NCBI GenBank assembly: GCA_020073165.1
Contig: JAIQFP010000015.1
Span: forward strand, 1 to 64,000
Length of the DNA: 64,000 nt
Origin: Terriglobia bacterium
GTDB lineage: Bacteria; Acidobacteriota; Terriglobia; Terriglobales; Acidobacteriaceae
Direction: 5' to 3'
A program made the position numbers and the translations under genes. The notes beneath the pieces are model-generated. The model saw only the letters and a list, made by a program, of their open reading frames with translations, ran no database searches and was not told the DNA's origin. Shown in pieces: positions 40,533-49,347 of the stretch. Each line of letters begins with the position of its first letter. Positions within the stretch are counted from its first letter, which is position 1.

Positions 40533-42167
40533 ATGAAGCGACGCGACCCTATCGAGCTGGAGATCTTCAAGAACATTTATCACTCCATTGCGGAAGAAAT
40601 GGGCGCTGCGCTGCGCCGGACCGCGTTTTCACCCAACATCAAGGAGCGGCGCGATTATTCCTGCGCCTTGTTCGACGCGCGCGGTGAAGTCATCGCCATG
40701 GGCGATCACATGCCGGTGCACCTCGGGTCGATGCCCATGTCGGTGCGGGCGGCGATTGATCGTTTCGAGCTTCTGCCGGGAGACATGGTGATGCTCAATG
40801 ATCCCTTCTGCGGAGGAACGCACCTGCCGGACATCACCCTGGTAGCGCCATTTTATTTTTCCCGCAAGAGCCGGCGGCCGGATTTCTACGTGGCCTCGCG
40901 CGCCCACCATGCCGATGTGGGCGGTTCCTATCCCGGCTCGATGGGGCTGTGCCGCGAGATCTACCAGGAAGGCGTGCGCATTCCCCCGGTAAAGCTCATG
41001 CGCGGCGGTGCGATGCAGGGAGATGTCCTGGCGCTACTGTTGAACAATGTGCGTACACCTAATGAGCGGGAGGGCGACCTGGGCGCACAGATCGCCGCCT
41101 GTCACACCGGCGCAGAGCGCTTGCGGGAAGTCTGCCGTCGCTATGGTCTGGGGCGCGCGACCCGCGCCGCGCGGGAGTTGCTGGAGTATTCCGAGGAGAT
41201 GATGCGCGCGTTCCTGGAGCGCGTACCGCCGGGGACCTACCGGGCGGAAGACTTTCTCGACAATGATGGAATCAGCGAACAGCCGGTGAAGATTGTGGCG
41301 GCGATCACATTTGCGGACAAGGTGCGGCGCCGGATCTCGGATCCGGCCAGGCCGGGTCGGAGACTCCTCTCCAGTCCACCGGCGGTCACGGTGGACTTCA
41401 GCGGCAGTGATCCACAGGTCGAGGGCAGCGTGAATGCGGTGGAGGCCATCACCTATTCCGCTTGTTTCTACGTCTTTCGTTGCCTGCTGGCGGAAGATGT
41501 GCCCGCCACCTCGGGATTGATGCGGCCCATCCGTGTGATTGCGCCGGAGGGCACCGTGGTGAATGCGCGCCCACCGGCCGCGGTGGCCGGGGGAAACGTG
41601 GAGACCTCGCAGCGCATCGTGGACGTGCTGCTGCGGGCCTTGGCACGCGCGATTCCTGCAAGCATTCCAGCCGCCGCATCGGGAACCATGAACAATCTCA
41701 CCATCGGTGGGATCGATCCGCGAACCCATGAACCGTTTGCGTACTATGAGACCATTGCGGGTGGGATGGGGGCGCGTCCCACCAAGCCCGGGGTATCCGG
41801 CGTACACACGCACATGACGAATTCGTTGAACACGCCAGCCGAGGCCTTGGAGTATGCCTACCCACTGCGGGTGCGGCGCTATTCCCTGCGGCCGCACAGC
41901 GGAGGGCAGGGCAAGTATCGCGGCGGAGATGGCATCGTACGCGAAGTCGAAGTGCTGACCGATGCGGAGGTCACGCTGCTGGCCGAGCGGCGGACGCGAG
42001 GGCCGTACGGATTGAGGGGCGGAAAAGACGGTGCGCCGGGCAAGGCGACCGTGATTCGAGGAGACGGCTCATCGCAGGAACTGCCGGGCAAGTTCAATGT
42101 CCGGCTCCGCAAAGGCGAACGCATTCGGATCGAAACTCCGGGCGGGGGCGGGTTTGAGACAACTTGA
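40533..42167 (+). CDS. Hydantoinase B/oxoprolinase family protein (HyuB)
   Basis: A 544-residue protein of the HyuB family. Key regions: RRDPIELEIFKNIYHSIAEE, the ERRDYSCALFDARGEVIAMG region, MVMLNDPFCGGTHLPDITL, RPPAAVAGGNVETSQRIVDV and the Gly-rich C terminus with EIRIETPGGGG-type sequence (IRIETPGGGGFE). HyuB normally pairs with HyuA, an ASKHA-fold ATPase, to hydrolyse hydantoins, 5-oxoproline or carboxylate acetone. No hyuA is present nearby; the neighbours are unrelated. It may use a distant HyuA. ATG 40533 is chosen. Confidence 0.9.
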   Translation: MKRRDPIELEIFKNIYHSIAEEMGAALRRTAFSPNIKERRDYSCALFDARGEVIAMGDHMPVHLGSMPMSVRAAIDRFELLPGDMVMLNDPFCGGTHLPDITLVAPFYFSRKSRRPDFYVASRAHHADVGGSYPGSMGLCREIYQEGVRIPPVKLMRGGAMQGDVLALLLNNVRTPNEREGDLGAQIAACHTGAERLREVCRRYGLGRATRAARELLEYSEEMMRAFLERVPPGTYRAEDFLDNDGISEQPVKIVAAITFADKVRRRISDPARPGRRLLSSPPAVTVDFSGSDPQVEGSVNAVEAITYSACFYVFRCLLAEDVPATSGLMRPIRVIAPEGTVVNARPPAAVAGGNVETSQRIVDVLLRALARAIPASIPAAASGTMNNLTIGGIDPRTHEPFAYYETIAGGMGARPTKPGVSGVHTHMTNSLNTPAEALEYAYPLRVRRYSLRPHSGGQGKYRGGDGIVREVEVLTDAEVTLLAERRTRGPYGLRGGKDGAPGKATVIRGDGSSQELPGKFNVRLRKGERIRIETPGGGGFETT

Positions 42168-42208
42168 GGCCATGATATCCGTGTCCTCAGAAGAAGGAGC
42201 GGTGGGTG

Positions 42209-42778
42209 ATGAGCGGAGAAGTGGGCGCCGCATACCTCGACGAAGTCCGTCGTCAGTTTCGCGGATATAAGCGAATGGCTGAAGGCGCGCTCGCGCAGGT
42301 CAAGGATGATGAGCTGTTCGTGATGCTGGATCCGGAGTCCAACTCTATTGCCGTCATCATCAAGCACCTGGTGGGCAACATGCGCTCGCGGTTTACGGAT
42401 TTTCTGACCACCGACGGTGAGAAGCCGGACCGGCATAGGGACCAGGAGTTCGAAATGAACTCAAACCCCACCCGCGCCGAAGTTATGCGCTGGTGGGAGG
42501 AAGGCTGGGCGCGGGTGTTCTCCACCATCGAGGCCCTGAAACCCGAGGACTTGCTGCGCACGGTCACGATCCGCGGCGAAACCCATACCGTCATGCAGGC
42601 CGTGGGCAGGCAATTGGCGCACTACGCCTACCACATCGGGCAGATAGTTTTCCTCGCTAAACATCTCCGCTCGCAGGAGTGGAAGCCGCTCAGCATTCCG
42701 CGCGGCAAGTCGGAGGAGTACAACCGGAAGGCGGTCGCCGAGCGGAAGCCAGGACCGTCCGGGCCACGGGCAGGATGA
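42209..42778 (+). CDS. DUF1572/DinB-superfamily protein
   Basis: A 189-residue helix-bundle protein. H at about 53 in IIKHLVGNMRSR and the C-terminal HYAYHIGQIVFLAKHL pattern give the three-histidine metal site of the DinB superfamily; SRFTDFLTTDGEKPDR is typical of DUF1572. ATG 42209 with GGAG upstream. Function is unknown; a role in thiol-linked detoxification has been proposed for relatives. It lies 41 bp after hyuB on the same strand. Confidence 0.9.
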   Translation: MSGEVGAAYLDEVRRQFRGYKRMAEGALAQVKDDELFVMLDPESNSIAVIIKHLVGNMRSRFTDFLTTDGEKPDRHRDQEFEMNSNPTRAEVMRWWEEGWARVFSTIEALKPEDLLRTVTIRGETHTVMQAVGRQLAHYAYHIGQIVFLAKHLRSQEWKPLSIPRGKSEEYNRKAVAERKPGPSGPRAG

Positions 42779-42829
42779 GTTGCAAGTGCAGCGCTCTGCA
42801 AGCTGATCGAGATTGGGGGGACAACTCGG

Positions 42830-43291
42830 ATGCGAAAGACAATCCTTGCAATGCTGGCGGTCGCCCTTTTGGCGTTGCCTGTGCTGGGGCAGGCCCCTGG
42901 AGTGAAGGCCGACGCAGATCCAGCGGCCGAAGCGGAGATCATGAAGTTGGAGACGGAATTGACCCGGTTGATCCTGCAAGGCAACTGGGACGAGTACTCG
43001 TCTCACCTGACCGAAGACTACGTTCGTACCTACGCCAATGGAGCCTTGCAGAGTAAGCAGCAGGTTCTGTCGGAATTCCGCGCCCCCGAACGCAAAGTGC
43101 TGGACCTGATTCCGGAGGAACTGAACGTTCGGGTCTACGGCGATGCCGCGATTCTCACCGGGCATCTCACCATGCTCTCCCGGCAGAATGGCCGGGTTAC
43201 GACTTTCTTTTTTCAGTTCACGAAGTTCTTGCTGAAACGCGATGGCCGATGGCTGATGGCCGGTATGCAGCTCACCACCGTGTTGAAATGA
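42830..43291 (+). CDS. Exported NTF2/SnoaL-like protein
   Basis: A 153-residue protein with a signal peptide (1-20, LPVLGQ) and one NTF2-like domain. EIMKLETELTRLILQGNWDE, YVRTYANGALQSKQQVLSEF and AILTGHLTMLSRQNGRVTTF follow the DUF4440/SnoaL pattern: helices then a curved sheet forming a pocket. Such proteins bind small molecules or act as isomerases; nothing specific is visible. It starts 51 bp after the DUF1572 gene. Confidence 0.8.
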   Translation: MRKTILAMLAVALLALPVLGQAPGVKADADPAAEAEIMKLETELTRLILQGNWDEYSSHLTEDYVRTYANGALQSKQQVLSEFRAPERKVLDLIPEELNVRVYGDAAILTGHLTMLSRQNGRVTTFFFQFTKFLLKRDGRWLMAGMQLTTVLK

Positions 43292-43313
43292 GCTAAGGCC
43301 CGTCAACCAGAAT

Positions 43314-43342
43314 CTGACGTCGGTTTCTGCCGGTGCTAGAAT
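43314..43342 (+). promoter_or_regulatory. Putative sigma-70 promoter of tdh
   Basis: CTGACG and TAGAAT are separated by exactly 17 bp, 87 bp before the tdh start. TAGAAT also occurs as -10 before tatA, murJ and lepA in this window. Confidence 0.4.
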
Positions 43343-43429
43343 CGGGAGTCTGCTCGCTGAAGCCAGCGCGCAGTATGTGATTGTTGCCTGCTCCTGACCC
43401 GCCTTCGTGCGAGAGAAAGGGACTCATCG

Positions 43430-44482
43430 ATGCCCCACACCATGATGGCCGTCGTCAAGCCGCAAGCCGCGCCGGGTGCGGAGATTCGCGAGGTCAAAGT
43501 TCCAGGCTTTGGCCGGACTGACGTACTGGTCAAGGTAAGGGTCGCCTCCATCTGTGGTACCGACCTGCACATCTACAACTGGGACCGCTGGGCGCAGAAC
43601 CGGATTCATCCCCCGCTCATTCCCGGTCACGAGTTCTGCGGCGAGGTGGTGGCTTATGGCGATGAAGTCACCAGCGTGAAAGAGGGCGATTTCGTTTCCG
43701 CCGAGATGCACGTGGCCTGCGGCAAGTGCCTGCAGTGCCGCACCGGCGAGGCCCACATCTGCCAGAACGTGAAGATCATCGGTGTGGATACGGACGGGGC
43801 ATTCGCCGAATACGTGGTGATTCCCGAGTCGAATATCTGGAAGCTCGATCCCGCCATCCCGCTGGAGTACGCCTCGATCCTCGATCCGCTGGGGAATGCG
43901 GTTCACACCGTGCTGGCGGGCGAGATCGCAGCCAAAACCGTGGCGATTACCGGATGCGGGCCCATCGGTCTGTTCTCGATCGCAGTCGCGCGTGCCGTAG
44001 GCGCCACGACGATTTTCGCCATCGAAGTGAATGATCACCGCCGCGGGCTGGCCAAAGAGATGAAGGCGGATTTTGCCCTCGATCCCACAAAAGACGATGT
44101 TCGTGCCATTGTGGCCGAGCAGACAGGCGGTCTGGGCGCCGACGTGGTTCTCGAGATGGCAGGCCATCCGGACGCGATTCGAACAGCTTTTGACATCGTG
44201 CGCCACGGCGGGCGCATCTCCCTCCTGGGCCTTACTTCCAAGCCCGTCTCCGTCAATTTCTCCGAAGACATCATTTTCAAGGGCCTTACCATCCAGGGCA
44301 TCAACGGGCGTCGCATGTACCAGACCTGGTATCAGATGACGGCACTGCTCAAGGCCGGAAAGCTCGATCTCCATCCTGCCATTACGGACCGCATCGCCAT
44401 GAAAGACTTCTCCAAGGGTATGGAGCGGCTGAAAACCGGGGAAGCCAGCAAGATCTTGGTCTATCCGAACGGCGCGAAGTGA
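43430..44482 (+). CDS. tdh: L-threonine 3-dehydrogenase
   Basis: A 350-residue zinc-dependent medium-chain dehydrogenase oxidising threonine to 2-amino-3-oxobutyrate with NAD+. The catalytic zinc region is ICGTDLHIYNWD and PLIPGHEFCGEVV; the structural zinc cysteines are in CGKCLQCRTGEAHIC. The nucleotide-binding motif is GCGPIGLFSIAVARAVG. NGRRMYQTWYQMTALLKAGK is characteristic of Tdh. No kbl gene follows, so the next enzyme of the pathway is elsewhere. It may degrade threonine for glycine/acetyl-CoA. Confidence 0.93.
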   Translation: MPHTMMAVVKPQAAPGAEIREVKVPGFGRTDVLVKVRVASICGTDLHIYNWDRWAQNRIHPPLIPGHEFCGEVVAYGDEVTSVKEGDFVSAEMHVACGKCLQCRTGEAHICQNVKIIGVDTDGAFAEYVVIPESNIWKLDPAIPLEYASILDPLGNAVHTVLAGEIAAKTVAITGCGPIGLFSIAVARAVGATTIFAIEVNDHRRGLAKEMKADFALDPTKDDVRAIVAEQTGGLGADVVLEMAGHPDAIRTAFDIVRHGGRISLLGLTSKPVSVNFSEDIIFKGLTIQGINGRRMYQTWYQMTALLKAGKLDLHPAITDRIAMKDFSKGMERLKTGEASKILVYPNGAK

Positions 44483-44524
44483 CGCGCATCGGAATCTGCT
44501 CTCACCTTTGCACTCACAGTGGCC

Positions 44525-44546
44525 GGTGGTACACCGGCGCTACTGC
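44525..44546. repeat. Dispersed GTAGCGCCGG repeat at the tonB stop
   Basis: The minus strand reads GTAGCGCCGGTGT then ACCACCGG; the TAG stop of tonB is part of it. It is related to the sequence inserted in rnr at 30241-30259. Confidence 0.45.
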
Positions 44547-45667
44547 AGGTCATTCTTGTCTGGGTTGTAAAAGAAATGAAACCGTAAGGCGAGATACTGC
44601 CCGTTGAACTCGGCGGGCAAGGGCGGAAACGGATTGGACCCAGTGATGCCGCCATAAGCGGCGCGATCGAGCGAAACGTCGCCCGAGCTGCTGACATAGC
44701 GCAGACCTGCTACGCGGCCATCTTTCAAGATAGCGAACTCGATCGAGACTTTTCCCCTCTTCATAATCGGGGCGCGCGCGACCTCGGGGATGATGTTGTA
44801 CCAGTTCTCCCGTACGTCGTGCAGCACGCGCGACAGATAAGGGCCGAAGTCGACGCCCATGGTATCGCTGAGCACGTCGAGCGGGCCGATGGCGCCAGCG
44901 GCTTTAGCGCCTTGACCGAGACCATAATCCCCGCCATCCCCCCCATAGCCACCGCGATTGGCTAAGGAGGCGCGTGCGGCCTGCTGGATCTGCGAACCGG
45001 CAGACAGGCTTGGTGTCTTGAAGCTGGGCTTGCCTTCGGAGGGAGTAGTCAATTTTGCGACGCGGTCTTGATTCGGGAACGGGAACGGCGCTGTTGACTG
45101 GTTTGGTTGTTGCTGCTCCGGTGTGGCTTGTGCCATTGCCTGGGCCGGGGGTTGCCCGGGCTGCGGTGGTTGCTCGAGCGGAGGCCCGCCTGGTCCCGGC
45201 GCACCCGGACGTCCGCTGTCGAGAATGTGCTTCATCTCTTCACGATTCAGTTGTGGCGCGCGCGACGTCGCGACCCGGTCTTTGTCGGAGATGTTGTTGG
45301 TGTCGGGACGCTTGGTCAGTTTCTGCTCGTCCGGAGGCAACTCCAAATACGTGAGTTCCTTCTCGTGGAGCATGTCGCCCGGCGCTACGACGATCACGGA
45401 GCGCCTGGGCAGAAAATTCGCTAACCGGTCGGAATTTACGAACAGAATCACGATCATCAGGTGGACGACCACCGACATCCACAGCGCCTCGCGGCGGCGG
45501 GAGCGCGAGAGATCATCCTGCAGTTGAATCAGCAGGGCGGGGACGTCGTGCATCTCGCGGTAAGCCGATTCCCAGTGCTGCGCGTCGTACAGGCCGCCAC
45601 CCTCTGGGCCGGGTGCTTGCGGCGACGGAGAGGCTGGATTTCCCGTCGGAATTTGGGTTGTCGACAT
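44540..45667 (-). CDS. tonB: TonB-family energy transducer
   Basis: A 375-residue protein. A single helix (about 58-77, EALWMSVVVHLMIVILFVN) anchors it in the inner membrane. A long Pro/Gln/Gly-rich periplasmic linker (PQPGQPPAQAMAQ) is followed by a TonB C-terminal domain (about 290-375: VSIEFAILKDGRVAGLRYV, SGDVSLDRAAYGGI). It would couple the proton-motive force to receptors such as that at 23623. No exbB/exbD is adjacent. The N-terminal 55 residues before the helix are unusually long and polar. The stop codon is contained in a dispersed repeat. Confidence 0.88.
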   Translation of the reverse strand: MSTTQIPTGNPASPSPQAPGPEGGGLYDAQHWESAYREMHDVPALLIQLQDDLSRSRRREALWMSVVVHLMIVILFVNSDRLANFLPRRSVIVVAPGDMLHEKELTYLELPPDEQKLTKRPDTNNISDKDRVATSRAPQLNREEMKHILDSGRPGAPGPGGPPLEQPPQPGQPPAQAMAQATPEQQQPNQSTAPFPFPNQDRVAKLTTPSEGKPSFKTPSLSAGSQIQQAARASLANRGGYGGDGGDYGLGQGAKAAGAIGPLDVLSDTMGVDFGPYLSRVLHDVRENWYNIIPEVARAPIMKRGKVSIEFAILKDGRVAGLRYVSSSGDVSLDRAAYGGITGSNPFPPLPAEFNGQYLALRFHFFYNPDKNDLQ

Positions 45668-45924
45668 CGAGCGGCTTGCCTGTTAGTTAGACACGAACGG
45701 CGGCCGCTGGTTGCATGAGCGCGAAACTTGCCCAAACCTCTGAGCCAGATCTCGTCACGAGCGGTGGAAACCGCCGGCCCACGGCCAAGTACCTCTATTT
45801 TCGCACCTTTTCCTGGAATCCGCGAAACGCGAATGGCGCAAAGCACCTAGTTGATTACAAATCTTTACGTTGCAGGTGCCCCTTTGGCAGTAGTCCCCGA
45901 TGGGGCAGGACGGGACGTGGAAGG

Positions 45925-46992
45925 CTAGTGCGCGCCCAGTTGGTCGAGGCGGACTTTTCTGCCGTGCTCCCCGATTGCCGCCACGATGTCAAGCGCCACG
46001 GCCAACGCGCGACGGCCGTCTTCCAGAGAAACCAGCGGCCGGGAACGACGGCGGACACAATCAAGGAAGGACTTCAGCTCCGCGTGCAGAGGTTCTTCCG
46101 CGGTGATCGCGGCCTTGGCCACCTTGATCTGCGGGTTCACAGAAGGTGTGCCGGTGAACCCGGGACCTCGGCCCACGCTGAAGACAAGAACGTCCTGGCG
46201 GCCATAGTCGAGGGAAATGTACTGTTCGGGCTGAAAGAAACGCAATTTGCGAACCCGCTCGGTGGAGACGCGGCTGGCCGTGAAATTGGCCACGCACCCG
46301 GATTCAAACTCCAGGCGCACATTGGCAATGTCCACCTTGCCGGAGAGGATGGGGAGGCCAACCGCACGAATCTCCTTTACCTGAGAATTCGTGAATGCCA
46401 GCACTACATCCAGATCATGGATCATCAGGTCGAGAACGACATCCACGTCGAGCGAGCGCGGCGTGAATACGCTGAGGCGATGGACTTCGAAGAACATCGG
46501 CCGGGTGATGAGCGGCAGGGTGGCACACACCGCCGGGTTGAACCGCTCCAGGTGACCTGTCTGGCCCACTCGGCCGAGTTGTCCTGCCAACCGGATCAGT
46601 TCGTCGGCCTCGGCAAGCGACGCAGCCAGTGGCTTTTCGATCAGAACGTCAACTCCGACCTCCATCAGCGTGCGGGCCACCTCCAGGTGGTGCACGGTCG
46701 GAACCGCGATCGAGGCGGCCTGGATCTCGCGGCGGGTACCGATGAGTTGCTCGACCGAGCCGAAGGCGCGCGTACCGTATTCCCGGGCGATGGCGTCGGC
46801 GCGGGCTACGTCAGTATCCACCACCGCGGCCAGGTTCACGGCTTCGCCCTGCTGGGCGAGTTGGTGATAGACGCGCGCATGGTTGCGTCCGAAAGCGCCA
46901 GCGCCAATCACCGCGACGTCGATGCAGTTGTCAGTGGCCAGGTGTCCGTTGCCTGCCGGCGGGTTGCCGGGAAAGAGTTGATTTAACCACAA
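45925..46992 (-). CDS. Gfo/Idh/MocA-family NAD(P)-dependent oxidoreductase
   Basis: A 355-residue oxidoreductase. The Rossmann motif is VAVIGAGAFGRNHARVY (about 27-43), and EKPLAAS near residue 118 holds the conserved lysine of the family. The C-terminal sheet domain is present (VNPQIKVAKAAITAEEPLHA). It usually acts on sugars or sugar nucleotides. It is the last gene of the minus-strand run fabZ-lpxA-lpxI-DinB, so a UDP-sugar substrate in lipid A synthesis (as for GnnA) is conceivable, but no GnnB-type aminotransferase is adjacent. The start is uncertain; a TTG at 46992 is used. Confidence 0.87.
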   Translation of the reverse strand: MWLNQLFPGNPPAGNGHLATDNCIDVAVIGAGAFGRNHARVYHQLAQQGEAVNLAAVVDTDVARADAIAREYGTRAFGSVEQLIGTRREIQAASIAVPTVHHLEVARTLMEVGVDVLIEKPLAASLAEADELIRLAGQLGRVGQTGHLERFNPAVCATLPLITRPMFFEVHRLSVFTPRSLDVDVVLDLMIHDLDVVLAFTNSQVKEIRAVGLPILSGKVDIANVRLEFESGCVANFTASRVSTERVRKLRFFQPEQYISLDYGRQDVLVFSVGRGPGFTGTPSVNPQIKVAKAAITAEEPLHAELKSFLDCVRRRSRPLVSLEDGRRALAVALDIVAAIGEHGRKVRLDQLGAH

Positions 46993-47035
46993 AGGTCGCG
47001 ACGGTACACGAGGGAACCCGAGTGTGGCCCCGTGG

Positions 47036-47506
47036 CTAGTGCAGCGCCTTCTTCAGCAGAGCTATCTGTCCTGCGTGATAAAGCTCATGCTGCACGATCC
47101 CGCTGAACATGTAATAAAAGTTGTAGTAACTCTGGGTCTTGCCCGGGACTTGCTCCTGCAGGCGCGCATCGGGGAAGGCGGCAACGGCTTCGACCAGCTC
47201 CTCGTGCGTGTGCTTCAAGTGCTCGACGGTTTTCCGCCACGAGGCCTCACTGGTGTCCTTCACTGGTGGAAAATTCTGTGTATCGGTGAGAGCCACGGCG
47301 GTTCCCCCCGTGCGGCGAAGGACAGCATCGTCCCAGGCGTTGATATGGAGAACCAGTTCCCAAATGGTGTGAGCGTTCTTGATCGGTTTGGCTGCGGCCG
47401 TGGCGGCGTCGACATTGGCAAGAAGTTCAAGCATGCTGTCGCCGTGCCAGGCGTCTCCCTCGAAGGCACGGCGAATCTGGTCGGCAAGGAGAGCAGTTTC
47501 GGACAT
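47036..47506 (-). CDS. DinB-family protein
   Basis: A 156-residue helix-bundle protein. The histidine triad is ELVLHINAWDDAV and the C-terminal QHELYHAGQIALLKKAL. GGAGG lies six bases before the ATG at 47506. Similar to YfiT-like putative metal-dependent transferases. It lies 29 bp after lpxI and 43 bp before the Gfo/Idh gene, so it is probably part of the same transcript although its role in lipid A synthesis is not obvious. Confidence 0.9.
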   Translation of the reverse strand: MSETALLADQIRRAFEGDAWHGDSMLELLANVDAATAAAKPIKNAHTIWELVLHINAWDDAVLRRTGGTAVALTDTQNFPPVKDTSEASWRKTVEHLKHTHEELVEAVAAFPDARLQEQVPGKTQSYYNFYYMFSGIVQHELYHAGQIALLKKALH

Positions 47507-47535
47507 GGATTGCCTCCGATGGCCCGGGCCTGATG

Positions 47536-48381
47536 TCAGTCGGCTAGGACGGCAATCTCGTTGTCGTCGGCCGCGTGAATCATCGCAGCCCCGTCCAGTA
47601 GCAAACACCGTCCCGCGTCCACTGCCAGGCAGGTGGCGCCCGCCTGGCGCATGACCTCGATCGTCTTCACACCGACCACGGGCACATCGAAACGCATGTC
47701 CTGGTTGGGCTTGGCGATCTTCACCACCGTGAGGTCGCGGCTCAGGGTCGAGGCCTCGGATTCGAGCGAGGCCATGATCTGACCCGCACGCTCGATGGTG
47801 GCGTCGGTTCCCTCCATGGCTTCAACCGCCACACAGGCTGTTTCGGCGACAACCACCGTCTGCCCGATGTCATATTGTGCCAGATGATGGGCCACAGCGC
47901 GTCCGTAGTCGATGTTCTTTTTTTCTTGATCGCTGGGTGCGCGCTTGGTCAGCGTGCCCGGCCTGGCCAGCAGCGGCTCCAGCAACGCAGTTGAGTTTTC
48001 CAGCATGATGCCTTCGTCAGACAGCACTTTGGCCACCGCTCCCAGCAAAGAATCAGTATTTCGTGTACCCAGTGAGAGCAGCACCTTAGCCAGGCGCCAG
48101 TCCGGCTTGATGCTGGAGAAAATCTGCTTGTGCTTGACCTGTCCCGCCATGACGGCGCGATGCACGTCCTCGCGCTGGAATGTCTCAATCAGCTTGGAAA
48201 GGTCCCCCAGGGACAGCCAGTGGACCGAAGTGGCTCCACGGGACTCGATCTCCGGGAACGCCTCCTCTTTGATGGCAGCGACAATAACCTCAAGTCCCTG
48301 CGCGCGCGCGGCATCTAGCACCAGGAAAGGGAACTTACCGTTGCCAGCGATGAGGCCAAGTTTTTCTTTGGGGCCAGGCAT
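47536..48381 (-). CDS. lpxI: UDP-2,3-diacylglucosamine pyrophosphatase LpxI
   Basis: A 281-residue enzyme of the LpxI (DUF1009) family, which hydrolyses UDP-2,3-diacylglucosamine to lipid X, replacing LpxH in many non-enterobacterial Gram-negatives. The N terminus GLIAGNGKFPFLVLDAARAQG and the C-terminal region VVAETACVAVEAMEGTDATI with DVPVVGVKTIEVMRQAGA are family hallmarks. The gene lies downstream of lpxA, consistent with lipid A synthesis. Confidence 0.93.
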   Translation of the reverse strand: MPGPKEKLGLIAGNGKFPFLVLDAARAQGLEVIVAAIKEEAFPEIESRGATSVHWLSLGDLSKLIETFQREDVHRAVMAGQVKHKQIFSSIKPDWRLAKVLLSLGTRNTDSLLGAVAKVLSDEGIMLENSTALLEPLLARPGTLTKRAPSDQEKKNIDYGRAVAHHLAQYDIGQTVVVAETACVAVEAMEGTDATIERAGQIMASLESEASTLSRDLTVVKIAKPNQDMRFDVPVVGVKTIEVMRQAGATCLAVDAGRCLLLDGAAMIHAADDNEIAVLAD

Positions 48382-48390
48382 GCGGAGTAC

Positions 48391-48425
48391 AGTCTAGCAT
48401 TCAGCCGTCAGCGGTCAGGTTTCAG
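48391..48425. repeat. Heptamer array, TCAG type
   Basis: AGTCTAG, CATTCAG, CCGTCAG, CGGTCAG, GTTTCAG: five 7-bp units with consensus CxxTCAG, the same as at 21885-21919. It sits between lpxI and lpxA and thus inside the putative operon. Confidence 0.75.
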
Positions 48426-48500
48426 CTTGAACCAGCGACAGTCCGAATAGTTTCTTTGACGAATCTTACTTGCTTGATCCTGAGGGCTGACGTCGGGCGG

Positions 48501-49277
48501 CTACTTGATCACTCCACGCTCCGAGGCCTCGATGAATCTTATCAGCGCGTCCACGTCTTCTCCCCGCTCTGGCTCAGACTTGAGTCTTTCCAGTGCCTGC
48601 GTGGTATTCAGCTTTGATGCAAGAAGAATCTTGTACGCGTGATGGATCTTGCTGATGCGCTCCTTGCTGAAGCCACGGCGTTCAAGCCCGACGGCGTTTA
48701 GGCCATAGGCGTGAGTGTCGCGTGCCGCGGCGGTCTTCGAGAAGGGCAGCACGTCGCGGGTGATGGTGGTTCCTCCACCGACAAACGCGTATGCTCCAAT
48801 GCGCACGAAGTGATGTACCGGGCAGAGCGCACCCACCGTCGCCCAATCCTCCACGGTCACGTGCCCGCCGAGCGTGGCGGCATTGGCCAGGATCACATGG
48901 TCTCCGATGGCGCAGTCGTGGGCGATGTGAGTATAGGCCATGACCAGCGTGTGGTTGCCGACCCGCGTCAACCCGCCGCCTTTCACCGTGCCGCGATTGA
49001 TGGTGACGAATTCGCGAATTTCATTGTGATCGCCAATTTCCAGACGCGTGGGCTCGCCCCGATAACTCAAGTCCTGGGGGGCCATGCCAATCGAACAGAA
49101 CGGGAAAAAGCCGTTTTCGGCCCCGATTTTCGTCGGCCCTTCAATGGCGACGTGCGAAACCAGGTGGCACCCCTCGCCCAGTTCCACGTCCGCCCCGACC
49201 ACGCAGTAGGGACCGATTTTGCAGGAAGGGTGGACGCGCGCTTTTGGGTCGATGATGGCTGTGGGGTGAATGCTCAT
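48501..49277 (-). CDS. lpxA: UDP-N-acetylglucosamine acyltransferase LpxA
   Basis: A 258-residue trimeric left-handed beta-helix enzyme. Hexapeptide repeats run through residues 1-190 (IHPTAIIDPKARVHPSCKIG, VGADVELGEGCHL). The catalytic histidine is in VMAYTHIAHDCAIGDHV; VGALCPVHHFVRIGAYAFVGG corresponds to the substrate-binding region. The helical C terminus has LNAVGLERRGFSKERI. It transfers a hydroxyacyl chain from ACP to UDP-GlcNAc, the first step of lipid A synthesis. ATG 49277 is chosen at the start of the first hexapeptide. Confidence 0.94.
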   Translation of the reverse strand: MSIHPTAIIDPKARVHPSCKIGPYCVVGADVELGEGCHLVSHVAIEGPTKIGAENGFFPFCSIGMAPQDLSYRGEPTRLEIGDHNEIREFVTINRGTVKGGGLTRVGNHTLVMAYTHIAHDCAIGDHVILANAATLGGHVTVEDWATVGALCPVHHFVRIGAYAFVGGGTTITRDVLPFSKTAAARDTHAYGLNAVGLERRGFSKERISKIHHAYKILLASKLNTTQALERLKSEPERGEDVDALIRFIEASERGVIK

Positions 49278-49347
49278 GAAATGCGAAGACCGGGTACCGG
49301 GCAGCGAGTTGTGTCCCTGAATCTCATGATCCGCCTGACTGACGTCC

